From: Gardnerella swidsinskii
GTDB taxonomy: Bacteria; Actinomycetota; Actinomycetes; Actinomycetales; Bifidobacteriaceae
DNA: 64,000 nt
Assembly (NCBI RefSeq): GCF_003397705.1
Contig: NZ_QJVB01000001.1
Coordinates: 1-64,000 of the forward strand
Direction: 5' to 3'
The translations under genes were made by a program, and so were the position numbers. Below, piece by piece: positions 53,010-61,191 of the stretch; position 1 is the stretch's first letter; each line of letters begins with the position of its first letter. A model generated the notes under the pieces. That model had not been told where the DNA came from and ran no database searches. It worked only from the letters and a program-made list of their open reading frames with translations.

Positions 53010-55499
53010 ATGACTAAACACGTCGCGCCGAAAGCCAAAACTACTGCGACGGCATTTGCCAAAGAACTTCAAGAGCACCTCAAGTACACCCAGGGTGTAA
53101 CGCCAGAGCAGGCCACTACGGCAGATGTGTATGTTGCCGCTGCTACCGCAGTTCGTCGTCACTTGATGGACTCTTGGATGCAGACTCAGCATGACATGGT
53201 TAATGGCAACACCAAGGCTGTGGGCTATTTGAGCGCAGAGTTCTTGATGGGTAAGCAGCTTGAGAACGCTTTGTTGAACGCTGGTCTTACTGACCAATTC
53301 AATAAGGCTGTTACTAAGCTTGGCTTCGATCCAAAGGCAGTTATCAATGCTGAGTATGAGCCAGGTTTAGGTAATGGCGGTTTGGGTCGTCTCGCAGCCT
53401 GCTTCATCGATTCACTCGCCTCTATTGGCGTTCCAGCATTTGGCTACGGCATCCAGTATCGTTACGGCATCTTCAAGCAGCGCTTTGATGAAGAAGGTAA
53501 GCAGGTTGAAACCCCTGATTACTGGCTTAGCAACGAAGAGCCATGGGGTCACATTGATTATGGTCGTGACCAGCGCGTCAACTTCGGTGGTGAAGTTGTA
53601 GAGGAAAACGGCAAGCGCGTTTGGAAGCCAGCTTGGTCTGTTCGCGCAGTACCAGTTGACTACATGGTTCCAGGTTATAATTCTGGTCGCGTAAATACTC
53701 TTCGTTTGTGGACCGCTAAGTCTTACGATGAGTTTGATTTGCTCACCTTCAACAAGTCCGAGTACTTGGATGCTGTAAAGCCACAGGTTGCAGCAGAAAA
53801 CATTTCTAAGATTCTTTACCCAGAAGATTCCACTCCAGAAGGTAAGGCTTTGCGTCTTGAGCAGCAGTACTTCTTCGTAGCTGCTTCTATCCATGATGCA
53901 ATCCGCGTATTCTACCCAGGTCAGGATAAGCCGGATCTCACTACCTTCCCAAGCAAGATTAACTTCCAGTTGAACGACACTCACCCAGTTATCGGCATTC
54001 CAGAGCTTATGCGCGTTCTTATGGACGAGTACGACTACGATTGGAACACCGCTTGGGGTATCACCACCAAGACCTTCAACTACACTTGCCACACCTTGCT
54101 TCCAGAAGCTTTGGAAGTTTGGCCAGCCAAGCTTATTGGCGAACTGTTGCCACGCCACCTTGAAATCATTCAGGGCATTAGCGAGCAGTTCCGCAACGAG
54201 CTTCGCGGTAAGGGCGTTGCTGAGGATCAGGTTGAGCGCATGCGCATCGCTACCGACGCTGACGAAAATGGCGAAGGTGCTGTAGTTCGCATGGCTTACT
54301 TGGCTACCTACGGCGGTTCTTACGTTAACGGTGTTGCTGAACTTCACTCTGAGTTGTTGAAGGATGTCACTTTGAAGGACTTCTCCAGCGTTTACCCAGA
54401 TAAGTTCAAGAACGTTACTAACGGCGTAACTCCTCGTCGTTTCGTGCGCTTGAGCAACCCACGCATGTCTGCTCTTATTACTGAGGGCTTGGGCACAGAC
54501 GCATGGCAGGGTAATTTGGAGCTTCTTGAAGGCTTGAAGCCATTGGCTGACGACAAGGCGTTCGTTAAGAAGTTTGCTGAAGTTAAGAAGCAGAACAAGC
54601 TTGCCTTCGTTGATTTTGCAAAGCAGAAGTATGGCTTTGAGATCAACCCAGACACAATGTTCAACACCATTGTTAAGCGTTTGCACGAGTACAAGCGCCA
54701 GTCCATGAAGATCCTCCAGGTTATCTCCACATACGCTGGAATCAAGAATGGCACAATCGACGTAGACAAGATGCTTCCACGCACCGTGTTCTTCGGCGCT
54801 AAGTCTGCTCCAGGCTATGCTATGGCAAAGCTCACCATTCAGCTCATTAACAATGTTGCTCGCGTGGTGAATAACGACCCAGCATGCAAGGGCAAGCTTG
54901 CAGTGTTCTTCCCACCAAACTACAACATCGAGTTGGCTATGAACTTGATTCCTGCCACCGATTTGGATGAGCAGATTTCTCAGGCTGGTAAGGAAGCTTC
55001 TGGTACCGGTAACATGAAGTTTGCTTTGAACGGTGCTTTGACTGTTGGTACTCTCGATGGTGCAAACGTTGAGATTCGCGAGCGCGTTGGCGCAGAGAAC
55101 TTCTTCCTCTTCGGCATGACCGTTGACGAAGTTGATAAGCTCTACGCTGAAGGATACGATCACGGCGGCTCCCGTAAGTACTACGAGTCTGATCCTCGCT
55201 TGAAGACCGCTGTTGACATGGTTGCTGACGGCACCTTCTCCAATGGCGACAAGAGCGTGTACGAGCCACTCGTTAACGATTGGCTCACCCATGATTACTT
55301 CATGGCAATGGCTGACTTCAGCTCTTACATGGATATTCAGGCTCAGATTGAGGAAACTTACCGCGATCCAATGAAGTGGGTTCGCATGGCAGTCTTGAAC
55401 GTAGCCAACTCTGGTTACTTCTCTTCTGACCGCTCTATCGAAGATTACCTCGATCGCATTTGGCACACTGGTGCTCTTCCAACACCTGTTGCTGAGTAA
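53010..55499 (+). CDS. glgP: glycogen phosphorylase
   Basis: 829 aa. Releases glucose 1-phosphate from glycogen or maltodextrin. N-terminal dimerisation region, LGNGGLGRLAACFIDSLA, and the PLP lysine (about Lys670) in EASGTGNMKFALNG followed by TLDGANVEI. AAGGAG precedes the ATG. Codon use differs clearly from its neighbours: many C-ending codons, almost no TTA, and higher GC, as expected for a very highly expressed gene. This bias leaves a 702-codon frame open on the opposite strand, which is not a gene. Central to growth on glycogen. Confidence 0.97.
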   Translation: MTKHVAPKAKTTATAFAKELQEHLKYTQGVTPEQATTADVYVAAATAVRRHLMDSWMQTQHDMVNGNTKAVGYLSAEFLMGKQLENALLNAGLTDQFNKAVTKLGFDPKAVINAEYEPGLGNGGLGRLAACFIDSLASIGVPAFGYGIQYRYGIFKQRFDEEGKQVETPDYWLSNEEPWGHIDYGRDQRVNFGGEVVEENGKRVWKPAWSVRAVPVDYMVPGYNSGRVNTLRLWTAKSYDEFDLLTFNKSEYLDAVKPQVAAENISKILYPEDSTPEGKALRLEQQYFFVAASIHDAIRVFYPGQDKPDLTTFPSKINFQLNDTHPVIGIPELMRVLMDEYDYDWNTAWGITTKTFNYTCHTLLPEALEVWPAKLIGELLPRHLEIIQGISEQFRNELRGKGVAEDQVERMRIATDADENGEGAVVRMAYLATYGGSYVNGVAELHSELLKDVTLKDFSSVYPDKFKNVTNGVTPRRFVRLSNPRMSALITEGLGTDAWQGNLELLEGLKPLADDKAFVKKFAEVKKQNKLAFVDFAKQKYGFEINPDTMFNTIVKRLHEYKRQSMKILQVISTYAGIKNGTIDVDKMLPRTVFFGAKSAPGYAMAKLTIQLINNVARVVNNDPACKGKLAVFFPPNYNIELAMNLIPATDLDEQISQAGKEASGTGNMKFALNGALTVGTLDGANVEIRERVGAENFFLFGMTVDEVDKLYAEGYDHGGSRKYYESDPRLKTAVDMVADGTFSNGDKSVYEPLVNDWLTHDYFMAMADFSSYMDIQAQIEETYRDPMKWVRMAVLNVANSGYFSSDRSIEDYLDRIWHTGALPTPVAE

Positions 55500-55529
55500 T
55501 TGAGTATTCTCCAATAGCAATACATAGAA

Positions 55530-55570
55530 AATAAAAGGCGGAGACTGTTAATCAGTTTCCGCCTTTTATT
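55530..55570 (+). terminator. terminator after glgP
   Basis: AATAAAAGGCGGA / TCCGCCTTTTATT, long near-perfect stem, loop including ACTG/CAGT pairing. Confidence 0.9.
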
Positions 55571-55638
55571 TGTGTAAATTTTAGTTAAATTGCATGTAAG
55601 ACAAACGCTTTTGTTTACAACAATTCTTTAGTAATTAC

Positions 55639-55678
55639 AAATGAAGGCGACTACGAATATACGCAATCGCCTTCATTT
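55639..55678 (-). terminator. terminator after the small actinobacterial membrane protein gene
   Basis: AAATGAAGGCGA / TCGCCTTCATTT, 12-bp perfect stem, 16-nt loop, 24 nt past the stop at 55703. Confidence 0.85.
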
Positions 55679-55702
55679 TGGACTGTATAAAGCAAATGTC
55701 AC

Positions 55703-55912
55703 TTATGCCTCGGCGGCAGGAGTATCGTTAGCTTCTTTCTCTTCTTTTTCTAACCCTAGGTCAATTGGCGAAGAACTGTTCTCCCATGGTTCCTCCCAAG
55801 GGTCATAATCAGGATTATGCTGCTTGTACACATACAACGCAGCAATACCTGCGAGCAGTGCTCCGAAGAGCAGTGCAAAGAACTTCCAACCGCCAGAGGA
55901 TCTGTTCTCCAT
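55703..55912 (-). CDS. small single-pass membrane protein, unknown function
   Basis: 69 aa. One membrane helix (about 10-28, FFALLFGALLAGIAALYVY) after a short N-terminus, then an acidic tail with the tryptophan motif DPWEEPWE. GGAAAGGAG lies 5 nt before the ATG, and a terminator follows. This layout (a short helix then an acidic DPWxxPW stretch) occurs in small actinobacterial proteins of unknown role; I cannot name a function. Confidence 0.75.
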   Translation of the reverse strand: MENRSSGGWKFFALLFGALLAGIAALYVYKQHNPDYDPWEEPWENSSSPIDLGLEKEEKEANDTPAAEA

Positions 55913-56073
55913 GATGGCTCCTTTCCGGTTAAGCTGACCTGCTCGTCCAAGTCAACAATCTATACCGCTTTTTGTCGCGTAATAACTATCATAGTTGCTT
56001 TTCTTCAGAGTTGCATCTTTTTTAAATAATGTTATTGATTAAATTTGTGAAGTAAAACCGATATCATAAGCAT

Positions 56074-56778
56074 ATGCACAACTTTGATATTAAAAATATT
56101 TTAAATAATATAAGATTTCGTTTTAACACAACCACAGCCATTTTAGTATATTCATGCATTTTTATTTGGATATTGGAAATGATACTGAACTTTGCCTATC
56201 CAAATTATTATTCGACTCTAATAAGCTATACTGCGTTTCTTCCAATCACTGCGTTACAGACACCTTGGACTTGGTTCACATCAATGTTTGTTCACGCACC
56301 AAATTTAACCCATATTTTCTTCAATATGCTATGTCTTTGGTCGCTCGGAGTTGAATTAGAACGATTCTTCGGTAAATGGAAGTTTTTTGGATTATATTTA
56401 ATATCCGGCTTTGGCGGAAGCGTAGCTGATATTGTATGGTGCAAACTCACTAATAATTGGTTCGTCGCTTCATACGGTGCTTCGGGAGCTATTATGGGGC
56501 TTATAGGCGCACTTCTCGTAGCGCAATGGCGACTAGGAGAAAACATGCGAGGAACAATTATTTGGATTGCTATTACTCTCGCTATGCCAGTTATTGTGCC
56601 TAATATCGCTTGGCAAGCACACGTTGGAGGCTTAGTTTCTGGTACCGCAATTGCAGCATTGCTCGGCGTACAAAATCCGCTACTTAAAAAAGCTTCGTTT
56701 AATACGCGTTTCTTAGTATATTTTGTATCACTATTTGCTATTCTCACTGCTTGTGCAATGTTTTGTTTGAAGGCATAA
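56074..56778 (+). CDS. rhomboid family intramembrane serine protease
   Basis: 234 aa with about six to seven membrane helices. Catalytic Ser in SYGASGAIMGLIG and His in WQAHVGGLVSG, plus the conserved NLTHIFFNMLCLWSLG with its HxxxN element. Cleaves membrane proteins within the bilayer; substrates unknown. No strong ribosome site precedes the ATG, so the start is provisional. A DnaA-box cluster follows. Confidence 0.93.
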   Translation: MHNFDIKNILNNIRFRFNTTTAILVYSCIFIWILEMILNFAYPNYYSTLISYTAFLPITALQTPWTWFTSMFVHAPNLTHIFFNMLCLWSLGVELERFFGKWKFFGLYLISGFGGSVADIVWCKLTNNWFVASYGASGAIMGLIGALLVAQWRLGENMRGTIIWIAITLAMPVIVPNIAWQAHVGGLVSGTAIAALLGVQNPLLKKASFNTRFLVYFVSLFAILTACAMFCLKA

Positions 56779-56824
56779 TTTGTTAAATTACACGTGTGTA
56801 GTTTTCCACCAATGTGCACAGGAT

Positions 56825-56942
56825 TGTGTATAAGTTGTGCCTAAATTGGTGACAACTATATAAGTTATCCACATAGTTAATCACAAACGTTGATAACTTG
56901 CCTTTTTTGAACCTGTGCACAAGTGTATAAGAGTTATCCACA
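56825..56942. promoter_or_regulatory. cluster of DnaA boxes
   Basis: Two perfect TTATCCACA boxes on the plus strand (56865-56873, 56934-56942), one TTATACACA on the minus strand (56825-56833), and a one-mismatch copy (56922-56930), all within 118 bp of AT-rich sequence between rhomboid and the methyltransferase gene. Further partial matches lie at about 56802 and 56955. Density far exceeds chance. The region may be an origin element, a DnaA-titrating site or a DnaA-regulated promoter. Confidence 0.75.
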
Positions 56943-57034
56943 ATTTAAGTTTTTTGTGGACTAAACTATCGACTACATAATTTTAACTTTTACTTGCTCT
57001 AAAATTTTCTACACCTCAACAAGGAATGAGATTC

Positions 57035-58348
57035 ATGCCTACACTTCAAGTTCCAAAAACAATCGAACCAGCAAACGCTTCTACACTCACTTTTATTAAA
57101 GAAAACGCACAATTGTCACCAAGCAAAGCTGCTCTTAAAGCACCACGCAACGCAAATATCGACATACCTTTTGCAATTAACCAAATAGCAGGTAGACAGA
57201 TTGCGCAACAAAAACTACCGAAATGGGCTTCCTGCAACGAAGTTATATACCCTGCGCATATTTCTATGGAACAGTGTTCTTCTCAATCAACAGCACAATA
57301 CAAAGCAAATGTTGCAAAAGAATTACTCAGCAAATTAAATTCAGAAAATTTTAGTAGCACACTTGTGGATCTTACTGGCGGCTTTGGCGTTGATTGCACA
57401 ATAATGTCTGAAGTTTTCGATTCTGCTATTTGCATTGAACAGCAAAACGAACTTTCTAGCATTGCACATCACAATATGAATGCACTTGGTATTACAAACG
57501 TAAAGTGCTACAACAACAATAGCCTTGATGCACTCAAAAATATTCCTAAGTCAACGATAATATACGTCGATCCAGCTCGTCGTAACAAACAAGGATCTCG
57601 CACATACGCTATTGAAGATTGCACTCCAAACGTATTAGATCTTAAAAATCAATTGCTCACTAAAGCAGAAATAGTGATTATTAAACTTTCTCCAATGCTT
57701 GATTGGCACAAAACAGTTAGCGATTTTAGTGGCAATGTAGAAGCCGTACATATAGTCGCACATAGTAACGAGTGCAAGGAACTATTGATAATACTCAGCA
57801 ACTCTCAGCACACAAAAGTACCAGTATATTGCGCAAACGATGATCAGATAACTGTTGTACAAGCAACTTACAATACTTCAACAAATCAGGTATCAATACA
57901 GCCTGAATCAAATGTTTTAAATAATAAAGAAGAAAATAATAAAAAATATGAAAATTTAGATATAAATAACTGGCAAGAATGGTCGCAATACGTTTATGAG
58001 CCAAATGCAGCAATCATGAAAGCTGGCTGTTTTTCATTGTTAGAAACTCAATACAATATACAACAAATCAGTGCGAATAGTCATGTTTACGTATCGGAAG
58101 AATACTACTCAGAATTTCCAGGAAAAATATGGAAAATTGAAAATATATGCAGCATGAATAAACGCGAAATAAAACAAACTTTTGATGATATCACTCATGC
58201 AAATATTGTTACTCGTAACTTTCCAATACCTGTAGAAGCATTACGCAAAAAATTAAACCTACAAGATGGCGGAAATACAAGAATTATTGCAACAACTGAT
58301 AGCAATAAAAACCATATACTTATTCGAGCAGTAGCAGCACCAAAATAA
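57035..58348 (+). CDS. SAM-dependent methyltransferase with THUMP-like domain
   Basis: 437 aa from the second ATG. AAGGA directly abuts the first ATG (57026) but is 9 nt from the second. Residues 1 to about 90 are a helical N-terminus. The class I methyltransferase core follows with motif I VDLTGGFGVDC and YVDPARRN as motif IV. The C-terminal part (about 290-437) resembles the THUMP-like and ferredoxin-like domains of this actinobacterial/Bacteroides family. The substrate is probably an RNA or a small molecule; it is not established. Confidence 0.8.
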   Translation: MPTLQVPKTIEPANASTLTFIKENAQLSPSKAALKAPRNANIDIPFAINQIAGRQIAQQKLPKWASCNEVIYPAHISMEQCSSQSTAQYKANVAKELLSKLNSENFSSTLVDLTGGFGVDCTIMSEVFDSAICIEQQNELSSIAHHNMNALGITNVKCYNNNSLDALKNIPKSTIIYVDPARRNKQGSRTYAIEDCTPNVLDLKNQLLTKAEIVIIKLSPMLDWHKTVSDFSGNVEAVHIVAHSNECKELLIILSNSQHTKVPVYCANDDQITVVQATYNTSTNQVSIQPESNVLNNKEENNKKYENLDINNWQEWSQYVYEPNAAIMKAGCFSLLETQYNIQQISANSHVYVSEEYYSEFPGKIWKIENICSMNKREIKQTFDDITHANIVTRNFPIPVEALRKKLNLQDGGNTRIIATTDSNKNHILIRAVAAPK

Positions 58349-58383
58349 AAAGTAGCTACGCAACATTTGCATAGCTACTTTTA
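58347..58383. terminator. bidirectional terminator between the methyltransferase and crgA
   Basis: AAAAGTAGCTA / TAGCTACTTTT, perfect 11-bp stem, loop 15 nt, at the convergent junction. Confidence 0.88.
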
Positions 58384-58411
58384 AAACATATTAAGCAGTT
58401 TGTTTTACAGA

Positions 58412-58804
58412 CTAACGCCACCACATTGTCATAATGAATCCAGTCATTACTATTACTAATGCAATAACTAAATTCCATGCACCAATTCCAGGAATTGGAA
58501 GCACAGGGTTCAAATAATAAACAACAGCCCAAATTAATCCAACGACCATTAATGTGCAGAACAGCGGCACAAACCATGCAGCATTAGCTTTTGTGCCTTT
58601 AATGCTTTCTTCGACACGTCGCCTATTTTCAGCTTGTCTCTGCATCATTTGCTGAATCTGTGGAGAAAGCGCTGCTTTATCCGCAGTAGCATTCAACACT
58701 GCTTCAACTTCGTCCATAGGAACGCCATAAGTATTCTCATTTGACGTATCGCTCTTCTTTGCAGCGTCGTCAGCTGCAGTCGTGTGCAATTCTTCATCAG
58801 CCAT
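58412..58804 (-). CDS. crgA: cell division protein CrgA
   Basis: 130 aa. A hydrophilic N-terminus (about 1-70) is followed by two membrane helices in the characteristic CrgA order: AAWFVPLFCTLMVVGLIWAV, then LPIPGIGAWNLVIALVIVMT ending in WWR. In mycobacteria CrgA recruits septal peptidoglycan enzymes to FtsZ. Divergent from the DUF881 gene; the crgA/DUF881/kinase arrangement is conserved in actinobacteria. Confidence 0.92.
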   Translation of the reverse strand: MADEELHTTAADDAAKKSDTSNENTYGVPMDEVEAVLNATADKAALSPQIQQMMQRQAENRRRVEESIKGTKANAAWFVPLFCTLMVVGLIWAVVYYLNPVLPIPGIGAWNLVIALVIVMTGFIMTMWWR

Positions 58805-58881
58805 AACTGTAACTCTCCAATCAATCGGCTACACGCTATAATAGTGGTTACACTCGAACGCGTGAAGGATGAAGATAAAAT

Positions 58882-59637
58882 ATGGCTAAGAGAACTGGGA
58901 AACATCGTGCTCAACACTCGCTGTTAAGCAGTTTTGCTGTTGCCGTTGCAGTATTTCTTACCGGCTATTTATTCGTTCTTAACTTGCGCGTAAACCGCTC
59001 TGCTTTTGTGACTTCTAATACGAGTCAAATGGTTGAAAGAAATTCACAGCGCACAAAAAATTTACGAGAAGATATAAAATCTTTAGATTCTAAAATTAAT
59101 TTACTTAATAAAACGCTTGGTAGCAGCACTAATGAAGGAAAAGAATCTTCTGATACTGGAAGTAGTACCGTACTTCCAAAACTTGAAGGACCTGGAATTG
59201 TTGTAACTCTCAACGACTCTCCTCTATGGAAAGGCGCAGTTAATGGTTCCGGAACATCCGGAACCATTAATGATTACGTAATCCACCAGCAAGATATTGA
59301 AGCTGTAGTAAATGCTTTGTGGCGCGGCGGAGCAGAAGCAATAACTATTCAGGATCAGCGAGTATTATTTAACTCCGCAGTTGTTTGTATTGGTAACGTT
59401 CTTATGTTGCAAGGTCATCAGTACTCGCCACCGTATAAAATATCTGCTATTGGTCCAATGGATAGCATGGTTGATGCTCTAAACAATTCACCAGCCATAC
59501 ACACCTACAAGGAGTATGTAAGTTCGTTTGGATTAGGATGGAAAGTGGAGAAAAAGAATAATCTGCGATTCCCTGAAGCATCGGCTTTGTTGCAACCATT
59601 AAGGTACGCAACAGTTCCTAAAGTGCTAAACAAATAA
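58882..59637 (+). CDS. DUF881 family membrane protein
   Basis: 251 aa. One N-terminal membrane helix (about 15-35), a coiled-coil-like stretch (about 50-80, LREDIKSLDSKINLLNKTL), then the DUF881 domain (GPGIVVTLNDSP, NDYVIHQQDIEAVVNALWRGGAEAITIQDQRV). Function unknown; associated by position with cell division genes in actinobacteria. GAAGGATGA precedes the ATG. Followed 45 nt later by the sortase gene. Confidence 0.9.
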   Translation: MAKRTGKHRAQHSLLSSFAVAVAVFLTGYLFVLNLRVNRSAFVTSNTSQMVERNSQRTKNLREDIKSLDSKINLLNKTLGSSTNEGKESSDTGSSTVLPKLEGPGIVVTLNDSPLWKGAVNGSGTSGTINDYVIHQQDIEAVVNALWRGGAEAITIQDQRVLFNSAVVCIGNVLMLQGHQYSPPYKISAIGPMDSMVDALNNSPAIHTYKEYVSSFGLGWKVEKKNNLRFPEASALLQPLRYATVPKVLNK

Positions 59638-59682
59638 AATATGTTGCAAAGTCTTCATACATCAATAAAGGAGTAGCACACT

Positions 59683-60789
59683 ATGCAATCTGCTAATATG
59701 CAGGAAGGAAAAACGAAGCGTAGCAGCTCGAATTTCTGGTGGCAAGCCGCTGGAATTATTGGCGAACTGTTGATAGCTTTTGCAGTTATTTGCGCATTGT
59801 ACATTGCATGGCAAATGTGGTGGACTGGAGAGCAGGCTGAGCACACTCAAGTAGAGGCACGTCAAGCAATATCTTGGCAAAACCCAAAAACTGGTGATAA
59901 AACGAAGATTGCTTTACCACAGAATACTGACCCACCTGCTTTAAGCAAACCAAAGTCTGAAGACCTTGTAGCTCGTTTATACATACCACGTTTTGGAAAT
60001 CAGTGGGAACGAAATGTTGTAGAAGGCATTACGCCAGACATCTTAAGCAAGCGTGGTTTAGGTCATTATCCAACCACACAAATGCCTGGCGCAATAGGTA
60101 ATTTTGCAGTAGCAGGTCACCGAAATGGTTATGGTCAGCCATTGGGAGATGTAGACTTACTGAAGCCTGGCGACGCAATAGTAGTTCGTACAAAGGATTA
60201 TTGGTTCGTCTATAAGTACACTTCTTACAAGATTGTTACACCAGATCACGGTGAAGTTATTGATGCAAATCCTGATCATCCTGGTGAGAAACCAACAAAA
60301 CGTATGCTTACTCTTACAACGTGCGAACCTAAGTATACTGCTGCAACTCATCGCTGGATTAGCTACGCAAAATTCGCTTATTGGGCAAAGATTAGCGATG
60401 GCATTCCAAAAGAACTTTCTACTATTGATGAGCAAGGAAAAGTGAAGTTTATTAACAATGAGCAACAATCTCTAGTTTCTCGTCTTTCTTCACTAGTGCC
60501 AGTTATGGTGGTTGTTTTATTAGTGTATATGATGATTTTCGTAGCAGGAGCAATTGCTTGGCAATGGCCAGAACTTCGCGCTATTCATTCTGGATTAAAG
60601 AAAAAGCCTGATGCAAGCATTTTTGGCGGTCTTTTGCGCATACAACCAGGTATTACAGCGATTCGTTGGATTCTTTCGATTCTGATTTATTTCTTCATTG
60701 TATTAGCATTATTCCAGTGGATTTTCCCTTGGGGCGCATCTACAATTCCATTCCTTCAGCAGATGTCTAATTACTCAACAACTGTATGA
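59683..60789 (+). CDS. class E sortase
   Basis: 368 aa. N-terminal membrane helix (about 24-45), sortase domain with His in VAGHRNGYG, Cys in LTLTTCEP and a downstream Arg (HRWISYAKF), then two C-terminal membrane helices (about 270-295 and 325-350). Class E enzymes link surface proteins, often with LAXTG signals, to the wall. AAAGGAG precedes the ATG. Whether it uses the LPRTG protein at 31933-34689 is unknown. Confidence 0.9.
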   Translation: MQSANMQEGKTKRSSSNFWWQAAGIIGELLIAFAVICALYIAWQMWWTGEQAEHTQVEARQAISWQNPKTGDKTKIALPQNTDPPALSKPKSEDLVARLYIPRFGNQWERNVVEGITPDILSKRGLGHYPTTQMPGAIGNFAVAGHRNGYGQPLGDVDLLKPGDAIVVRTKDYWFVYKYTSYKIVTPDHGEVIDANPDHPGEKPTKRMLTLTTCEPKYTAATHRWISYAKFAYWAKISDGIPKELSTIDEQGKVKFINNEQQSLVSRLSSLVPVMVVVLLVYMMIFVAGAIAWQWPELRAIHSGLKKKPDASIFGGLLRIQPGITAIRWILSILIYFFIVLALFQWIFPWGASTIPFLQQMSNYSTTV

Positions 60790-60857
60790 TAACGGGTTAA
60801 GTAGTAAGTTTTAAATATTCTTACGATTGCTTTAAAACTTACAAAATAAAAACATTT

Positions 60858-60890
60858 AAGGCGATTGCGTATGAAGCGCAGTCGCCTTTT
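60858..60890 (+). terminator. terminator after the sortase gene
   Basis: AAGGCGATTGCG / CGCAGTCGCCTT with a 7-nt loop and TTGTTT after it. Confidence 0.85.
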
Positions 60891-61111
60891 GTTTATATTA
60901 ATAAAATAAAAGCCTATAGAAACACATAAAATAACGCATTGCTGTAAAACTATGTCTAAATAAACAAACATATCTTAAACAGCTATTTTTTCGTTTTATC
61001 ACATACTTTGCAACCTAATATAAGTCTATTTATGCAGATCTATTTTCACGCATCAATTTTTATAAGTAATATACGGATTTTATTAGAGATACAAACATTA
61101 GAGATACAAAA

Positions 61112-61150
61112 ATGCTGCTTGTTCTACTTTTCTTGTAGAACAAGCAGCAT
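61112..61150 (-). terminator. terminator of the pknA-pknB operon
   Basis: ATGCTGCTTGTTCTAC / GTAGAACAAGCAGCAT, perfect 16-bp stem, 7-nt loop, followed by TTTTTGTATC on the minus strand. Confidence 0.9.
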
Positions 61151-61191
61151 ATACATTATTTTTTACAGACTTAATCTAATACAAATCTAAA

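Larger units (their letters stand above)
60790..61191. other. intergenic region between sortase and pknB with two terminators
   Basis: 402 nt without a gene. It holds the sortase terminator (60858-60890) and the pknB terminator (61112-61150). The rest is AT-rich, with no further signal seen. Confidence 0.7.

Noticed and set aside
53412-55520. 702-codon open frame on the minus strand opposite glgP
   Set aside because: It mirrors the codon bias of glgP, has no ribosome site and its translation resembles no protein; glgP itself is certain.
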